64,000 nucleotides of DNA from Aeromicrobium sp. Root495. Lineage in GTDB: Bacteria > Actinomycetota > Actinomycetes > Propionibacteriales > Nocardioidaceae. The stretch is taken from positions 2,124,601 through 2,188,600 of the forward strand of contig NZ_LMFJ01000001.1 in the NCBI RefSeq assembly GCF_001426755.1. The letters are read 5' to 3'. Position 1 is the stretch's first letter, and the number at the start of each line of letters is the position of its first letter. The notes under the pieces were generated by a model. The model ran no database searches and had not been told where the DNA came from. It saw only the letters and a program-made list of their open reading frames with translations. Made by a program: the position numbers and the translations under genes. Shown here piece by piece: positions 8,747 to 19,009 of this stretch.

Positions 8747-8809
8747 CTCACTCCTCGCACGATGGGGACGAACGTACCACTGTGCATCAGCCCTCCAGAC
8801 CCCGCGGGC

Positions 8810-9955
8810 TCAGACCGTGACGAGTCCCACGAGGCGGCCGGCGAGGCCTTCCATCGTCACGACGAAGGGACTCTGGGCCGCCACCTCCCGAGGCAGCCTC
8901 CCCGACATCAGCGCGGCGTCGTGGAGCGAGGCGTCGTCGGGGAGCACGAGGGCCGGGGCAACCCCCGTCAGCCGCGTCACGGTCTGCACGACCTCCGTCT
9001 CCGACCAGCCCACCGTGCGGCGCGAACGGTTCAGGACGATGACGGGGTCCCGGCGCCCCAGCTCGGCCAGCTCGTGGACGCCGCGGACCAGACGTCCGAG
9101 CCCCACGGGGTCGGCCCGGCCGACGACGACCACCTCGTCGGCCCGCTGGAGCATCGCGAGCGTGACGTCGTTCCGACCCCGCCCGCCCGACTCCGGCGCC
9201 TCCAGGCAGAACCCGACGTCGGCCACGACCACGTCGGCCAGGCGGACGAGCCGGTCCACCACCCGCTCCAACGCCGCCGGCCTGACCTGTCGCCACATCT
9301 GGGCCGTGGGGACACCGCTCAGGAGGTGCAGCCCCGGCGCCACGGCGACGAGGTGGTCCCGGACCTCGTCGTGACCCTGGTTGGCCGCGCGGCACGCGGC
9401 TGCCAGCCCGCTCACGTCGTCGAGCAGCCCGAGGGCCTGGCCCTGGCTCCCGCCGTAGGTGTCGGCGTCGACGAGGACGACCGAGCGCTCGGACCCCGCG
9501 GCCAGGGCGGCCGCCAGGCTCAGGGCCACCGTGCTGCGACCCGGCGAGCCGGACGGGCCCCACACCACCACGAGCCGTCCGTCCTCCCCCTCGAGCACCT
9601 CCTCGTCGATCGAGCCATCCGCGTCCGCACCGGACCCACCCAGCCGGCGGACGGCCTCGACCACCCCGTCAGGTCGCACCGCGTGCTCGATGCCGACGGC
9701 GGCGGCCCGCTCCGGCGTCCCGACGCCCACGACCACCACTCCGCTGCGGCCGAGCTGGCGCACGGCGTCGAGGTCGATCCCGATCGCTCCGGCGTCGACC
9801 ACCGCCACCGCGACCCCACCGGTGGCCGCGAGCGCGAGGAGCTCGGCGACGTCGACACATCGCCGGACCAGCTCGAGGTCCGTCGCCCGGGTCACCTGCG
9901 GCAGGACCTCGAGCTCCCACGCCGCTCCCCCCGCGCACACGGCGACCGTGGTCAT
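8810..9955 (-). CDS. CpaE/MinD-like ATPase-fold protein with altered P-loop, 381 aa
   Basis: This is a receiver-like N-terminal region (residues 1 to about 110) followed by a ParA/MinD-type domain, the architecture of CpaE proteins that position Flp/Tad pili. The P-loop at 133-142 reads GPSGSPGRST: the usual GKT/S lysine is Arg140 and the deviant-Walker lysine is absent. The Walker A' and B-like strands (VVLVDADTYGG, VVVADVGF) remain. Its ATG overlaps the SAF-domain gene by 4 nt, so the two are coupled. No Tad secretion ATPase, pilin or TadB/C gene is in the window, so a pilus role is not shown. It may be an adaptor rather than an ATPase. Confidence 0.78.
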   Translation of the reverse strand: MTTVAVCAGGAAWELEVLPQVTRATDLELVRRCVDVAELLALAATGGVAVAVVDAGAIGIDLDAVRQLGRSGVVVVGVGTPERAAAVGIEHAVRPDGVVEAVRRLGGSGADADGSIDEEVLEGEDGRLVVVWGPSGSPGRSTVALSLAAALAAGSERSVVLVDADTYGGSQGQALGLLDDVSGLAAACRAANQGHDEVRDHLVAVAPGLHLLSGVPTAQMWRQVRPAALERVVDRLVRLADVVVADVGFCLEAPESGGRGRNDVTLAMLQRADEVVVVGRADPVGLGRLVRGVHELAELGRRDPVIVLNRSRRTVGWSETEVVQTVTRLTGVAPALVLPDDASLHDAALMSGRLPREVAAQSPFVVTMEGLAGRLVGLVTV

Positions 9956-10602
9956 GCATGCCTCACGAGGGTGACGTGCCCGGACCCGATGCCCACGAGC
10001 ACCGACGGGGCGATCTCCCGGGTGCCGGTGTCCACCACGACCGTGCTGGTGGCGCCGCCGCCCGCGCCGGAGCGGCTCACCGAGACCACCGGGACGCCGG
10101 AGAGGATGCGCCTGGCCTCCTGCGTCCCCCCGCCGTCCCCGCTGCCCGGACCGACCCAGACGTCGACCACCTGTCCCCGCCGCAGGTCACGCGGGAGCGC
10201 ACCGATCCCCACCGGCAGCGGGAGCTCCACGACCGACGAGTCGCCGGACCGGACGACGTCGTCCCTGCTCATGAGGGTCCCGCCCGGCACGTCGTGTCGC
10301 CAGACGAGTCGCTCGATCCGGTCGGGAAGGTCGTCGGAGACCCGCAGGGCGCGGTCGGCCGCGTCGCCCGTGAGCCGTGCCGACGTGGCCACCAGGTCGT
10401 CCCTCGTGACCGGCTCCGCCTCCGTCACGTCGGCTCGGACCGACCAGTACCTCACGGTGTCGTCCTGGCTCGCGAACGCCACGCTGCCGAGCACCGTGGA
10501 CGCCAGCACGAGCATCACCCCCACGAGGAGCCGCGGGTCACGCCAGGGTCGCTGCTCCAGTCGTCGTACCTCGCGCTGCTCGACTCCGCGTCTCGTGGCC
10601 AT
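9952..10602 (-). CDS. SAF-domain membrane protein (CpaB/RcpC-like), 216 aa
   Basis: A basic N-terminus of about 24 residues precedes one membrane segment (LLVGVMLVLASTVLGSVAFA, about 25-44) and then an extracytoplasmic SAF domain at about 50-125, including VTRDDLVATSARL and RLVWRHDVPGGTLMSRDD. CpaB/RcpC proteins with this layout link pilus assembly to the cell wall in Tad systems. The Ser/Gly-rich region and final strands resemble the RcpC C-terminal part. It overlaps the CpaE-like gene and is transcribed away from the HTH gene at 10732. In this cluster, near the LysM protein, a cell-wall-associated role is plausible but unproven. Confidence 0.75.
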   Translation of the reverse strand: MATRRGVEQREVRRLEQRPWRDPRLLVGVMLVLASTVLGSVAFASQDDTVRYWSVRADVTEAEPVTRDDLVATSARLTGDAADRALRVSDDLPDRIERLVWRHDVPGGTLMSRDDVVRSGDSSVVELPLPVGIGALPRDLRRGQVVDVWVGPGSGDGGGTQEARRILSGVPVVSVSRSGAGGGATSTVVVDTGTREIAPSVLVGIGSGHVTLVRHA

Positions 10603-10731
10603 GCAGTCGTTCTAGTCATCAACCGAGCGCGCGTCCACCATTTATGTGCATGAGTTGTGGAGCGATTCTGTGTCCACAGGCACGGTCGGCCGGATCGACC
10701 GATTGACACCCGTGCGTGTGAAACTGAGGAC

Positions 10732-10968
10732 ATGTCCAGCGCAACGCCCCGCTTCCTCACGCTGGCCGACGTCGCCGAGGTCCTGAACGTCACCGTCCGC
10801 CAGGCCTACGCCCTCGTGCGTACCGGCGACCTGCGCGGGATCCAGGTGGGTGGGCGTGGACAGTGGCGCATCGAGTCCGTCGAGCTGGAGGACTACATCG
10901 CGCGCCAGTACGCCCGCACCGAGGAGCTCGTGAACGACCCGCACCAGGTCGCCGACGCCGACGTCTGA
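10732..10968 (+). CDS. Small winged-HTH (excisionase/MerR-like) DNA-binding protein, 78 aa
   Basis: This is an AlpA/excisionase-type helix-turn-helix protein. LTLADVAEVLNVTVRQAYALV forms the HTH, and the wing contains GQWRIESVELEDYIARQY. It starts at ATG 10732, shortly after GAGGA. A TTGACA hexamer lies at 10703-10708, but no well-spaced -10 is evident. It is transcribed divergently from the SAF/CpaE-like pair and could control it. There is no integrase or phage gene nearby, so it is a chromosomal regulator rather than a prophage remnant. Confidence 0.8.
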   Translation: MSSATPRFLTLADVAEVLNVTVRQAYALVRTGDLRGIQVGGRGQWRIESVELEDYIARQYARTEELVNDPHQVADADV

Positions 10969-10979
10969 GCCGTCGTCGC

Positions 10980-11483
10980 TCAGTGCGGGAGACGGACCGC
11001 GGTCAGGGCGGCGAAGGGCACCACCGTCAGGGCCCCTGAGGCCGCCCGCACCCGGACGAAGTCCTGACCCACCACGTCGACCGAGACCTGCAGCGGCCGC
11101 TCGGTGCCCCGTCGCACCTCCACCTCCTCGCCCTCGTCCCGGGCCTGGCGGAACACGTGACGCCAGCCGAGCCGCGAAGCCACCCGGCCAGGCGCCACCG
11201 CCCGCGGCCCCGTGGCGGTCACGGCCACGACCCGCCTGACCGCCACCACGACGTCGTGCCCGGCCGACGCGATCCGCAGCACCTCGGCGCCTCGCGAGCG
11301 CAGGGCGCCCTCGACCCGGTGGTCGCCCTCGACCTCGAGCACGACCCGCCCTCCGAGGAGGCGCAGCCACGCGGTGGCACCCCAGTCCTCGTCGGTCAGC
11401 TCGGCGACGAGCGTGTCGCGCTCCTCGGCGGCGACCTCGTCGGAGCCGGCCTCGAGGTCGGCGAAGAGCCTGTCCCAGCGCAT
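10980..11483 (-). CDS. Conserved actinobacterial protein of unknown function, 167 aa
   Basis: This is a soluble protein starting MRWDRLFADLEAGSDEVAAEER. The same opening occurs in proteins at this position in several actinobacteria, from memory. The N-terminal helix is followed by a largely beta-strand body with repeated Val-rich strands and no catalytic motif I can name. Upstream, TACGGT lies 6 nt before the ATG, the leaderless pattern. It is convergent with the HTH gene. No function is proposed. Confidence 0.75.
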   Translation of the reverse strand: MRWDRLFADLEAGSDEVAAEERDTLVAELTDEDWGATAWLRLLGGRVVLEVEGDHRVEGALRSRGAEVLRIASAGHDVVVAVRRVVAVTATGPRAVAPGRVASRLGWRHVFRQARDEGEEVEVRRGTERPLQVSVDVVGQDFVRVRAASGALTVVPFAALTAVRLPH

Positions 11484-11550
11484 CCGACCACCGTAGTCAC
11501 ATCCACAGGTTCACTGCATCTCTTGACAGATGAATACCGGAGGTCTTGAG

Positions 11551-11600
11551 TGACTACACGTCATCAAACGTTGTCAAACGTCATGAGACGTACTCAACGA
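11551..11600. promoter_or_regulatory. Five tandem imperfect 10-bp repeats upstream of the LysM gene
   Basis: Consecutive 10-mers TGACTACACG, TCATCAAACG, TTGTCAAACG, TCATGAGACG and TACTCAACGA follow each other without gaps. They end 10 bases before the ATG at 11611, and a TTGACA hexamer lies at 11523-11528. The period of one helical turn and the core TCAAACG suggest an array bound cooperatively by a regulator. The local GC content is far below that of its surroundings. Confidence 0.5.
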
Positions 11601-11610
11601 GGAGTTCGCC

Positions 11611-12252
11611 ATGACACGTCCATCCGCCGTCCCGCCCAGATCCGCGCGAGCCTGGGCCGTCGCCCTGCCCGCCCTGCTGGTCGCGGCCTGGTCGGCACCC
11701 CAGGCACCTCGACTGGCCGCTCGACTGTCCGACGAGGCCTTCCCCGTGGCGATCGTCGCGCTGGCCCACCTGGCCCTGCTCGTCGTGGCCGCCTGGTCGG
11801 CCGTCGTGGTCCTGCTCGACTCGCTCGGCGGACTCCCCCGGCGAGCGGCCCGGCTCCTCACGCCGCACTGGGCCCAGGGAGTCCTGCTGGCATCGGTCGG
11901 GACCCTGGCCACCGTCGTGCCGGCGCACGCGGATCCGGGCTCGCTCGACGGGCTCCGGCTCCCCGAGCGTCCCGTGGTCTCGTCGTCCTCCGAACCCCGC
12001 TCGGAGCCGGTCCGGGCGTCTCGTGTCCCGGACCACGACCCCGACGCGCGCCGGGTCCGCACCGTCACGGTCCGCACCGGCGACACGCTGTGGGCCATCG
12101 CGGCGGACGGCCTGGAGCCCGGGGCCGACCCGTCCGCGGTCAAGCGGTCGGTCGACCTGTGGCACCGGTCGAACCTCGACGTCATCGGCCCCGACCCCGA
12201 CGTCCTCCACCCCGGCCAGGTCCTCGCCGCACCGGACGGCACGGCGTCATGA
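11611..12252 (+). CDS. LysM-domain membrane protein, 213 aa
   Basis: This is a membrane-anchored peptidoglycan-binding protein. Hydrophobic segments lie at about residues 14-32, 45-68 and 90-107. A Ser/Pro/Arg-rich linker follows, then one LysM domain at about 150-208 (TVTVRTGDTLWAIA ... HPGQVLAAP). The domain carries an expanded middle (EPGADPSAVKRSVDLWHRSN) as seen in actinobacterial versions. A ribosome site (GAGGAG) lies 7 nt before the ATG. The stop overlaps the next start (ATGA), so it is coupled to the Rv3235-like gene. A cell-wall role is likely; the enzyme it serves is unknown. Confidence 0.85.
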   Translation: MTRPSAVPPRSARAWAVALPALLVAAWSAPQAPRLAARLSDEAFPVAIVALAHLALLVVAAWSAVVVLLDSLGGLPRRAARLLTPHWAQGVLLASVGTLATVVPAHADPGSLDGLRLPERPVVSSSSEPRSEPVRASRVPDHDPDARRVRTVTVRTGDTLWAIAADGLEPGADPSAVKRSVDLWHRSNLDVIGPDPDVLHPGQVLAAPDGTAS

Positions 12253-12740
12253 GGACCGCCACCGCGCTCGCGCCCCGCACGTCGTTCCTGCGCCACCACG
12301 ACATCTCCGCCACCGCGGCCGAGCAGGTCCCGCTGCCCTTCCCGGGCCTGCACCCCGTGCTCCCCGTCCCGGTCGAGCGCGGCCTCGTGCCGCCGGACTC
12401 GCTCCGGGGTCCGGCGATGCGGTTCACGCAGGCGCTCGCCGAGGTGCTGAGCGGCGGACGGGCGTGCCGCCAGCTGGCGCCGTGGGTGGCGCCCGACGTC
12501 TACGACCAGCTGCAGCGCAGGCTCCTGGCCCACGCGCGGGTCCCCACCCGGCGCACCGGACCCATCACGGCTGCCCGCGTGGTCTCGCTCCACCTGCTCA
12601 TGGTCGACCAGGAGGCCGCCGAGGTGGCGGCTCGCATGGTGCACCGGGGCCGGTCCCGGGCCATCGCGCTGCGGCTCGAGCTCGTCACCACGCACCGTGG
12701 CGAGCGGCGCTGGCAGTGCAAGGCCCTGGAGTGGGCGTGA
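12249..12740 (+). CDS. Rv3235-family protein, 163 aa
   Basis: This is a soluble protein of the actinobacterial Rv3235-like family (unknown function). Diagnostic parts are the tail QLEVVTTHRG-like strand (here LRLELVTTHRGERRWQCKALEW) and the helix AMRFTQALAEVLSGGRACRQL. It lies next to secA, as in mycobacteria. The ATG overlaps the LysM gene stop. The last codons and stop form one arm and the loop of a terminator hairpin (12721-12761). There is no signal or membrane segment. Its chromosomal linkage with secA hints at a secretion or wall role, which is inference. Confidence 0.8.
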   Translation: MRTATALAPRTSFLRHHDISATAAEQVPLPFPGLHPVLPVPVERGLVPPDSLRGPAMRFTQALAEVLSGGRACRQLAPWVAPDVYDQLQRRLLAHARVPTRRTGPITAARVVSLHLLMVDQEAAEVAARMVHRGRSRAIALRLELVTTHRGERRWQCKALEWA

Positions 12741-12761
12741 TGAACGCCTGCTCCAGGGCCT
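12721..12761. terminator. Hairpin overlapping a stop codon between convergent genes
   Basis: The perfect 11-bp arms AGGCCCTGGAG and CTCCAGGGCCT enclose two G-T pairs and an inner 5-bp stem GGCGT/ACGCC. The loop GATGA carries part of the TGA stop of the Rv3235-like gene. The structure therefore uses the last coding bases as its 5' arm. It can serve both this gene and the convergent secA. Confidence 0.75.
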
Positions 12762-12773
12762 GACAGCCGCGGC

Positions 12774-15491
<2,718 letters not shown>

Positions 15492-15533
15492 GAGAACAGA
15501 CTCCTGAGAGGAACGATGGAAAACCCTTTCAGT

Positions 15534-16763
15534 CTAGGCGCCCCCGGGTGACGTGGCGCCCACCGCATGCGACAGAGCGTCGGCGAGGTCGCCACGAGAG
15601 GCCACGACCACGCCGTCCAGACCGAGCCAACCGGCCATGAGGAGCAGCTCCGCCGCCAGCTCCGTGGGCGTGTGGCCCGGCGCGCCGGGCTCGGCCCACG
15701 CGCCCTGGACGCGCAGGACGCCGCTGTGCCGGTCGGCCTTGAGGTCGACCCGGGCCACGAGCGCGTCGCCCAGGAGGAAGGGGAGCACGTAGTAGCCGTA
15801 CTGCCTCTTCTCCTCGGGCACGTAGATCTCGATGCGGTACCGGAACCCGAAGAGCTGCTCGGTGCGGGTGCGCTCGAAGACGAGGGGGTCGAAGGGGCTC
15901 AGGAGCGCACGCGCCCTGATGGCCCGCGGCCGGGCCGCCTCGGCGTGGAGATAGGCAGGGCGCCGCCAGCCCGCGATCTCCACCGGCTCGAGCTCGCCGG
16001 TGGACACGAGGTGGGCGACGGCGGCCGCGGTGGGCTCCGGGGCGAGGCGGAAGTAGTCGCGCAGGCACTGCACCGTGCCCACGCCGAGGGCCCGGGCCGC
16101 GTGCCGCACGAGCACCCGGTGGGCCTCCTCGCTCGACAGCGCCGGCCGGGCGAGGACCGCCGGCGGGACGACGCGCTCGGGCACGTCGTACAGCCGCTCG
16201 AACTGGCTGTTGCGCCGCGCTGCCGTGACCTGTCCGGTGTAGAAGAGGTACTCCAGGGCCTGCTTGGCCTCCGACCAGTTCCAGCCCCAGTGGTCGCGCG
16301 AGCGCTCGGTGTCGGTCTCGATCTGTCGGGCCGAGACGGGCCCGTGGGCGCGGACGTCGGCCAGGACCTGCTCCACGAGCTCGGGCTTCTCCTCGGCGAT
16401 GCGCCGCGGGCCGCCCCACAGGCCACGGCGCTCGGCCATGCGCCACTGGAAGGCGGGCCAGAGCCCGACGTCGACGAGGGCGGCCTCATGGGCCCAGTAC
16501 TCGAACAGGCGCCGCGGGGCGCGTCCGGCGGCACGGTGCAGCAGCTCAGGGTCGTAGGCACCGAGCCGGGAGAACAACGGCATGTAGTGCGCGCGCACCG
16601 CGACGTTGACCGAGTCGATCTGGAAGAAGCCCAGCCTCGCGACCACGGCGTTGAGATGGGCCGCCGAGACCGTGGCGGAGGGCCGGGCGCGCGAGAAGCC
16701 CTGGGCGCCGAGGGCGATGCGGCGGGCCTGCAGGGGCGTGATCCGGGGAGTCATCAGCGCCAT
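15534..16763 (-). CDS. YcaQ/AlkZ-like DNA glycosylase (winged-helix crosslink repair protein), 409 aa
   Basis: This is an HTH_42-superfamily DNA glycosylase. E. coli YcaQ and Streptomyces AlkZ of this family excise alkylated or crosslinked bases. The family catalytic Q-x-D/Q motif is visible as GFFQIDSVNV, with QID at residues 48-50. The usual HY(M/L)PLFSRLGxYD follows, then FEYWAHEAALVD, WNWSEAKQALEYL and LLSPFDPLVFERTR. I chose ATG 16763 (another ATG is at 16754); the upstream extension to 16823 would run into the regulator gene. It lies between secA and a NarL-type regulator on the same strand, with no evident functional link. Confidence 0.87.
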   Translation of the reverse strand: MALMTPRITPLQARRIALGAQGFSRARPSATVSAAHLNAVVARLGFFQIDSVNVAVRAHYMPLFSRLGAYDPELLHRAAGRAPRRLFEYWAHEAALVDVGLWPAFQWRMAERRGLWGGPRRIAEEKPELVEQVLADVRAHGPVSARQIETDTERSRDHWGWNWSEAKQALEYLFYTGQVTAARRNSQFERLYDVPERVVPPAVLARPALSSEEAHRVLVRHAARALGVGTVQCLRDYFRLAPEPTAAAVAHLVSTGELEPVEIAGWRRPAYLHAEAARPRAIRARALLSPFDPLVFERTRTEQLFGFRYRIEIYVPEEKRQYGYYVLPFLLGDALVARVDLKADRHSGVLRVQGAWAEPGAPGHTPTELAAELLLMAGWLGLDGVVVASRGDLADALSHAVGATSPGGA

Positions 16764-16791
16764 CGTGCCGCAGACCGCCGACAGGCCAGGC

Positions 16792-17451
16792 TCAGCCGTC
16801 GAGGAGGTTGGAGCGCACGGCATACATGGCGGCCTCCATGCGCGACTTCATCTGCAGCTTCTCGAGCATGTTGCGGATGTGGTTCTTGACCGTGTTCTCG
16901 CTGATGTAGAGGTCCTCGGCGATCTCGCGGTTGCTCTTGCCGCGCGCGACGAGACGGAGCACCTGGAGCTCGCGCTGCGTCAGCGTGGCCGGTGTGGGGG
17001 CCGGGCTCTTGCTCATCTGCACGAACTCGTCGAGGAGCTTCGTGGCCATGCTGGGGCTGATGAGCGACTGGCCGGCCGCGACGAGCCGCACCGCCTCGGC
17101 GACCTGGTCGTACGTGGAGCCGTCCTTCAGGAGGTAGCCGGAGGCACCGCTCTTGATGGACTCGTAGAGGTCGGACTCCTCGTCGCTGGCGGTGAGCATG
17201 ATGATGCCGGTGGACGGCGAGATGGCCTTGATGGCCCCGCAGACCTCGACGCCGCTGCGCCCCGGCATCCGGACGTCGAGCAGCACGACGTCGGGCGGGG
17301 TGGCCTCGACGGCCGCGATGGCCTTGTCGCCGTCGTCGACCTCCTCGAGCTCGAGGGTGTCGTCGGCTCCGAGCACCATGGAGACGCCACGTCTGAACAG
17401 CTCCTGGTCGTCGACCAGGAGGACTCTGATGCTCGCTGCTCCATCAGTCAC
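16792..17451 (-). CDS. NarL/FixJ-family response regulator, 219 aa
   Basis: This is a DNA-binding two-component regulator. The receiver domain (1 to about 120) has acidic DD at 14-15, phosphoacceptor Asp59 in VVLLDVRMPG, Thr in MLTAS and Lys in LLKDG. The LuxR-type HTH at about 155-215 reads TQRELQVLRLVARGKSNREIAEDL with recognition helix SENTVKNHIRNML. The start is GTG at 17451; CATGAT lies 6 nt upstream. No partner kinase is adjacent, so it is an orphan in this window. It sits beside the ribosome-hibernation gene hpf, which is suggestive of stress control but not proof. Confidence 0.92.
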   Translation of the reverse strand: MTDGAASIRVLLVDDQELFRRGVSMVLGADDTLELEEVDDGDKAIAAVEATPPDVVLLDVRMPGRSGVEVCGAIKAISPSTGIIMLTASDEESDLYESIKSGASGYLLKDGSTYDQVAEAVRLVAAGQSLISPSMATKLLDEFVQMSKSPAPTPATLTQRELQVLRLVARGKSNREIAEDLYISENTVKNHIRNMLEKLQMKSRMEAAMYAVRSNLLDG

Positions 17452-17463
17452 GAGGGAATCATG

Positions 17464-17509
17464 CCACGGCGACCGCGGCGCGCCACTCGAACGCGCCCGG
17501 TCGCCGTGG
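17464..17509 (-). terminator. Terminator after hpf
   Basis: The outer 12-bp arms CCACGGCGACCG and CGGTCGCCGTGG, a single bulged base and an inner 6-bp GGCGCG/CGCGCC stem give an 18-bp helix in the gap between hpf and the regulator gene. Confidence 0.7.
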
Positions 17510-17527
17510 GACGAAAGCTCTCCGCCG

Positions 17528-18157
17528 TCACTCAGTGACGTCGAGGTGGATCACGCCGTAGTCGTATCCCTTGCGCAGGTACACGACGCTGGGACGCATG
17601 GAGTCCTTCTCCATGAAGAGGAAGAAGTCGTGGCCCACGAGCTCCATCTCGTAGAGGGCCTGCTCCAGCGTCATGGGCGTTCCCTCGTGGGTCTTCTCCC
17701 GCACCACGAGCGGGCAGTCGTCGCCCTGGACCTCGACCGAGCCCACGAGGTGGGTGGCGGGCGCGCCGTCGGGCTCGGGGGCGTTGAGCAGCCCCGAGGG
17801 GACCTGGGCCGTGGCCTCGGCGAGCGAGGTGGGCTTGTGCTGGCCGTGGCTGATCCGCCGCCGGTCGACCGCCTTGCGCAGACGGGACTCGAGCTTGTCG
17901 ATGGCTGCGTCGAGCGCGGAGTGCTGATCGGTGGAGGCTGCCTCGGCACGGACCGCCGGACCACGGGAGCGCAGGGTCATCTCCACGCGCGCCGCCTTCT
18001 CGTGCTGGCGGGGGTTCTTCTCGTGGGTGACCTCGACCTCGACGCGGAGGATCTTCTGGCGCTGGTCGTACTTCTCGATGCGGTGGAGCTTTTCCTCGAC
18101 GTGATCCCTGAATCGCTGGGAGATCTCGCTGTTGCGGCCCTTGACGACGATTTCCAT
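17528..18157 (-). CDS. hpf: Long-form ribosome hibernation promoting factor, 209 aa
   Basis: This protein dimerises 70S ribosomes in stationary phase or stress. The N-terminal S30AE domain (1 to about 105) begins MEIVVKGRNSEISQRFRDHV. A linker and the C-terminal dimerisation domain (about 150-209) follow, with PMTLEQALYEMELVGHDFFLF and VVYLRKGYDYGVIHL. Its length is typical of the long form. A very strong ribosome site (AGGAGGAA) lies 5 nt before the ATG. Two TGTTCA-type direct repeats lie about 25 bp upstream. It belongs to the conserved comF-hpf-secA neighbourhood. Confidence 0.95.
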   Translation of the reverse strand: MEIVVKGRNSEISQRFRDHVEEKLHRIEKYDQRQKILRVEVEVTHEKNPRQHEKAARVEMTLRSRGPAVRAEAASTDQHSALDAAIDKLESRLRKAVDRRRISHGQHKPTSLAEATAQVPSGLLNAPEPDGAPATHLVGSVEVQGDDCPLVVREKTHEGTPMTLEQALYEMELVGHDFFLFMEKDSMRPSVVYLRKGYDYGVIHLDVTE

Positions 18158-18267
18158 GTCGTTCCTCCTGCGCTCGATCGGTGTTCATGTTCACATACCT
18201 AGGACCGTAGACCGCCGGACGACGACATGCCAGGTTTCCGACCCGAGGATTGGCTGTGAACCGCCCT

Positions 18268-18936
18268 TCACGGCCGCCACGCCACCGTGGCCGCCCCGGC
18301 CGGGACGTGCCCCACGGCAGCGAGCGCGCGGAGCGCCTCTCGCACCGTGGCGCCCGTGGTCGTCACGTCGTCCACCACGACGAGCCGGCCGCGCCCTCGG
18401 TCCCGACCCGGCGGAGCGGCCCTCAGCGCACCGCGGAGGTTGGCCTCGCGCTCGGGAGCGGTGAGGTCGGCCTGGTCGCGGGTCTGACGGGCCAGGGCGA
18501 GCACCGGCGCGACGCCGGCCTGCAGGCCGCACGAGCGCAGCATCCCGGCGGCGGCCCGGGCCAGCACCGTCATGTGGTCCTGCCCCCGCCTCCGGCGGTT
18601 GCGGCGCGACGTCGGCACGGGAACGAGGACCACGTCGCTCTCCTCCCCCGCCACCTCGACCACGGCGGAGGCGAGAGCGACCGCGAGCCACGGCAGGAGC
18701 CCGTGGTGCCCGCGCTCCTTCCATGCAGGCACGACGGCTCTCCACGCCCCTTCGTACCGCGCGCCCGCCACGACGGTCAGCGACCCGGGGACGTGCCCGA
18801 CCTGCGGCAGGAGGAGCCTCGCGCAGCCAGGGCACACGTGGAGGGCGGGGCGCTCGCACACCGCGCAGGCTGCGCCCAGGACGAGGTCGGCGGCAGCGAC
18901 CCGCCACGTCGCCCGCCCCTGTCCGGTCCCGACCAC
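18268..18936 (-). CDS. ComF-family phosphoribosyltransferase-like protein, 222 aa
   Basis: ComF-family proteins carry a zinc ribbon and a phosphoribosyltransferase fold; the family is linked to DNA uptake and helicase-associated functions. The zinc ribbon is CAVC...CPGC (Cys24, 27, 35, 38). The conserved GHHGLLPWLA and VLVPVPTSRRNRRRRGQDH regions follow. The PRPP-binding loop VVVDDVTTTGAT is at 186-197. The start is uncertain: GTG at 18936 has GAGGCT 6 nt upstream and gives a normal length. It follows lpqB by 73 bp on the same strand. Confidence 0.85.
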   Translation of the reverse strand: MVGTGQGRATWRVAAADLVLGAACAVCERPALHVCPGCARLLLPQVGHVPGSLTVVAGARYEGAWRAVVPAWKERGHHGLLPWLAVALASAVVEVAGEESDVVLVPVPTSRRNRRRRGQDHMTVLARAAAGMLRSCGLQAGVAPVLALARQTRDQADLTAPEREANLRGALRAAPPGRDRGRGRLVVVDDVTTTGATVREALRALAAVGHVPAGAATVAWRP

Positions 18937-19009
18937 CTCCTCAGCCTCACGGCGAGCCGGACGGTCGCGGAACCCCCCACGGCCACGCCTGTGGACGGCG
19001 GGGCGCAGG

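Noticed and set aside
10732-10968. The excisionase-like HTH gene as a sign of a prophage or integrative element
   Set aside because: No integrase, phage or plasmid genes are near, and the surrounding genes are conserved chromosomal ones.
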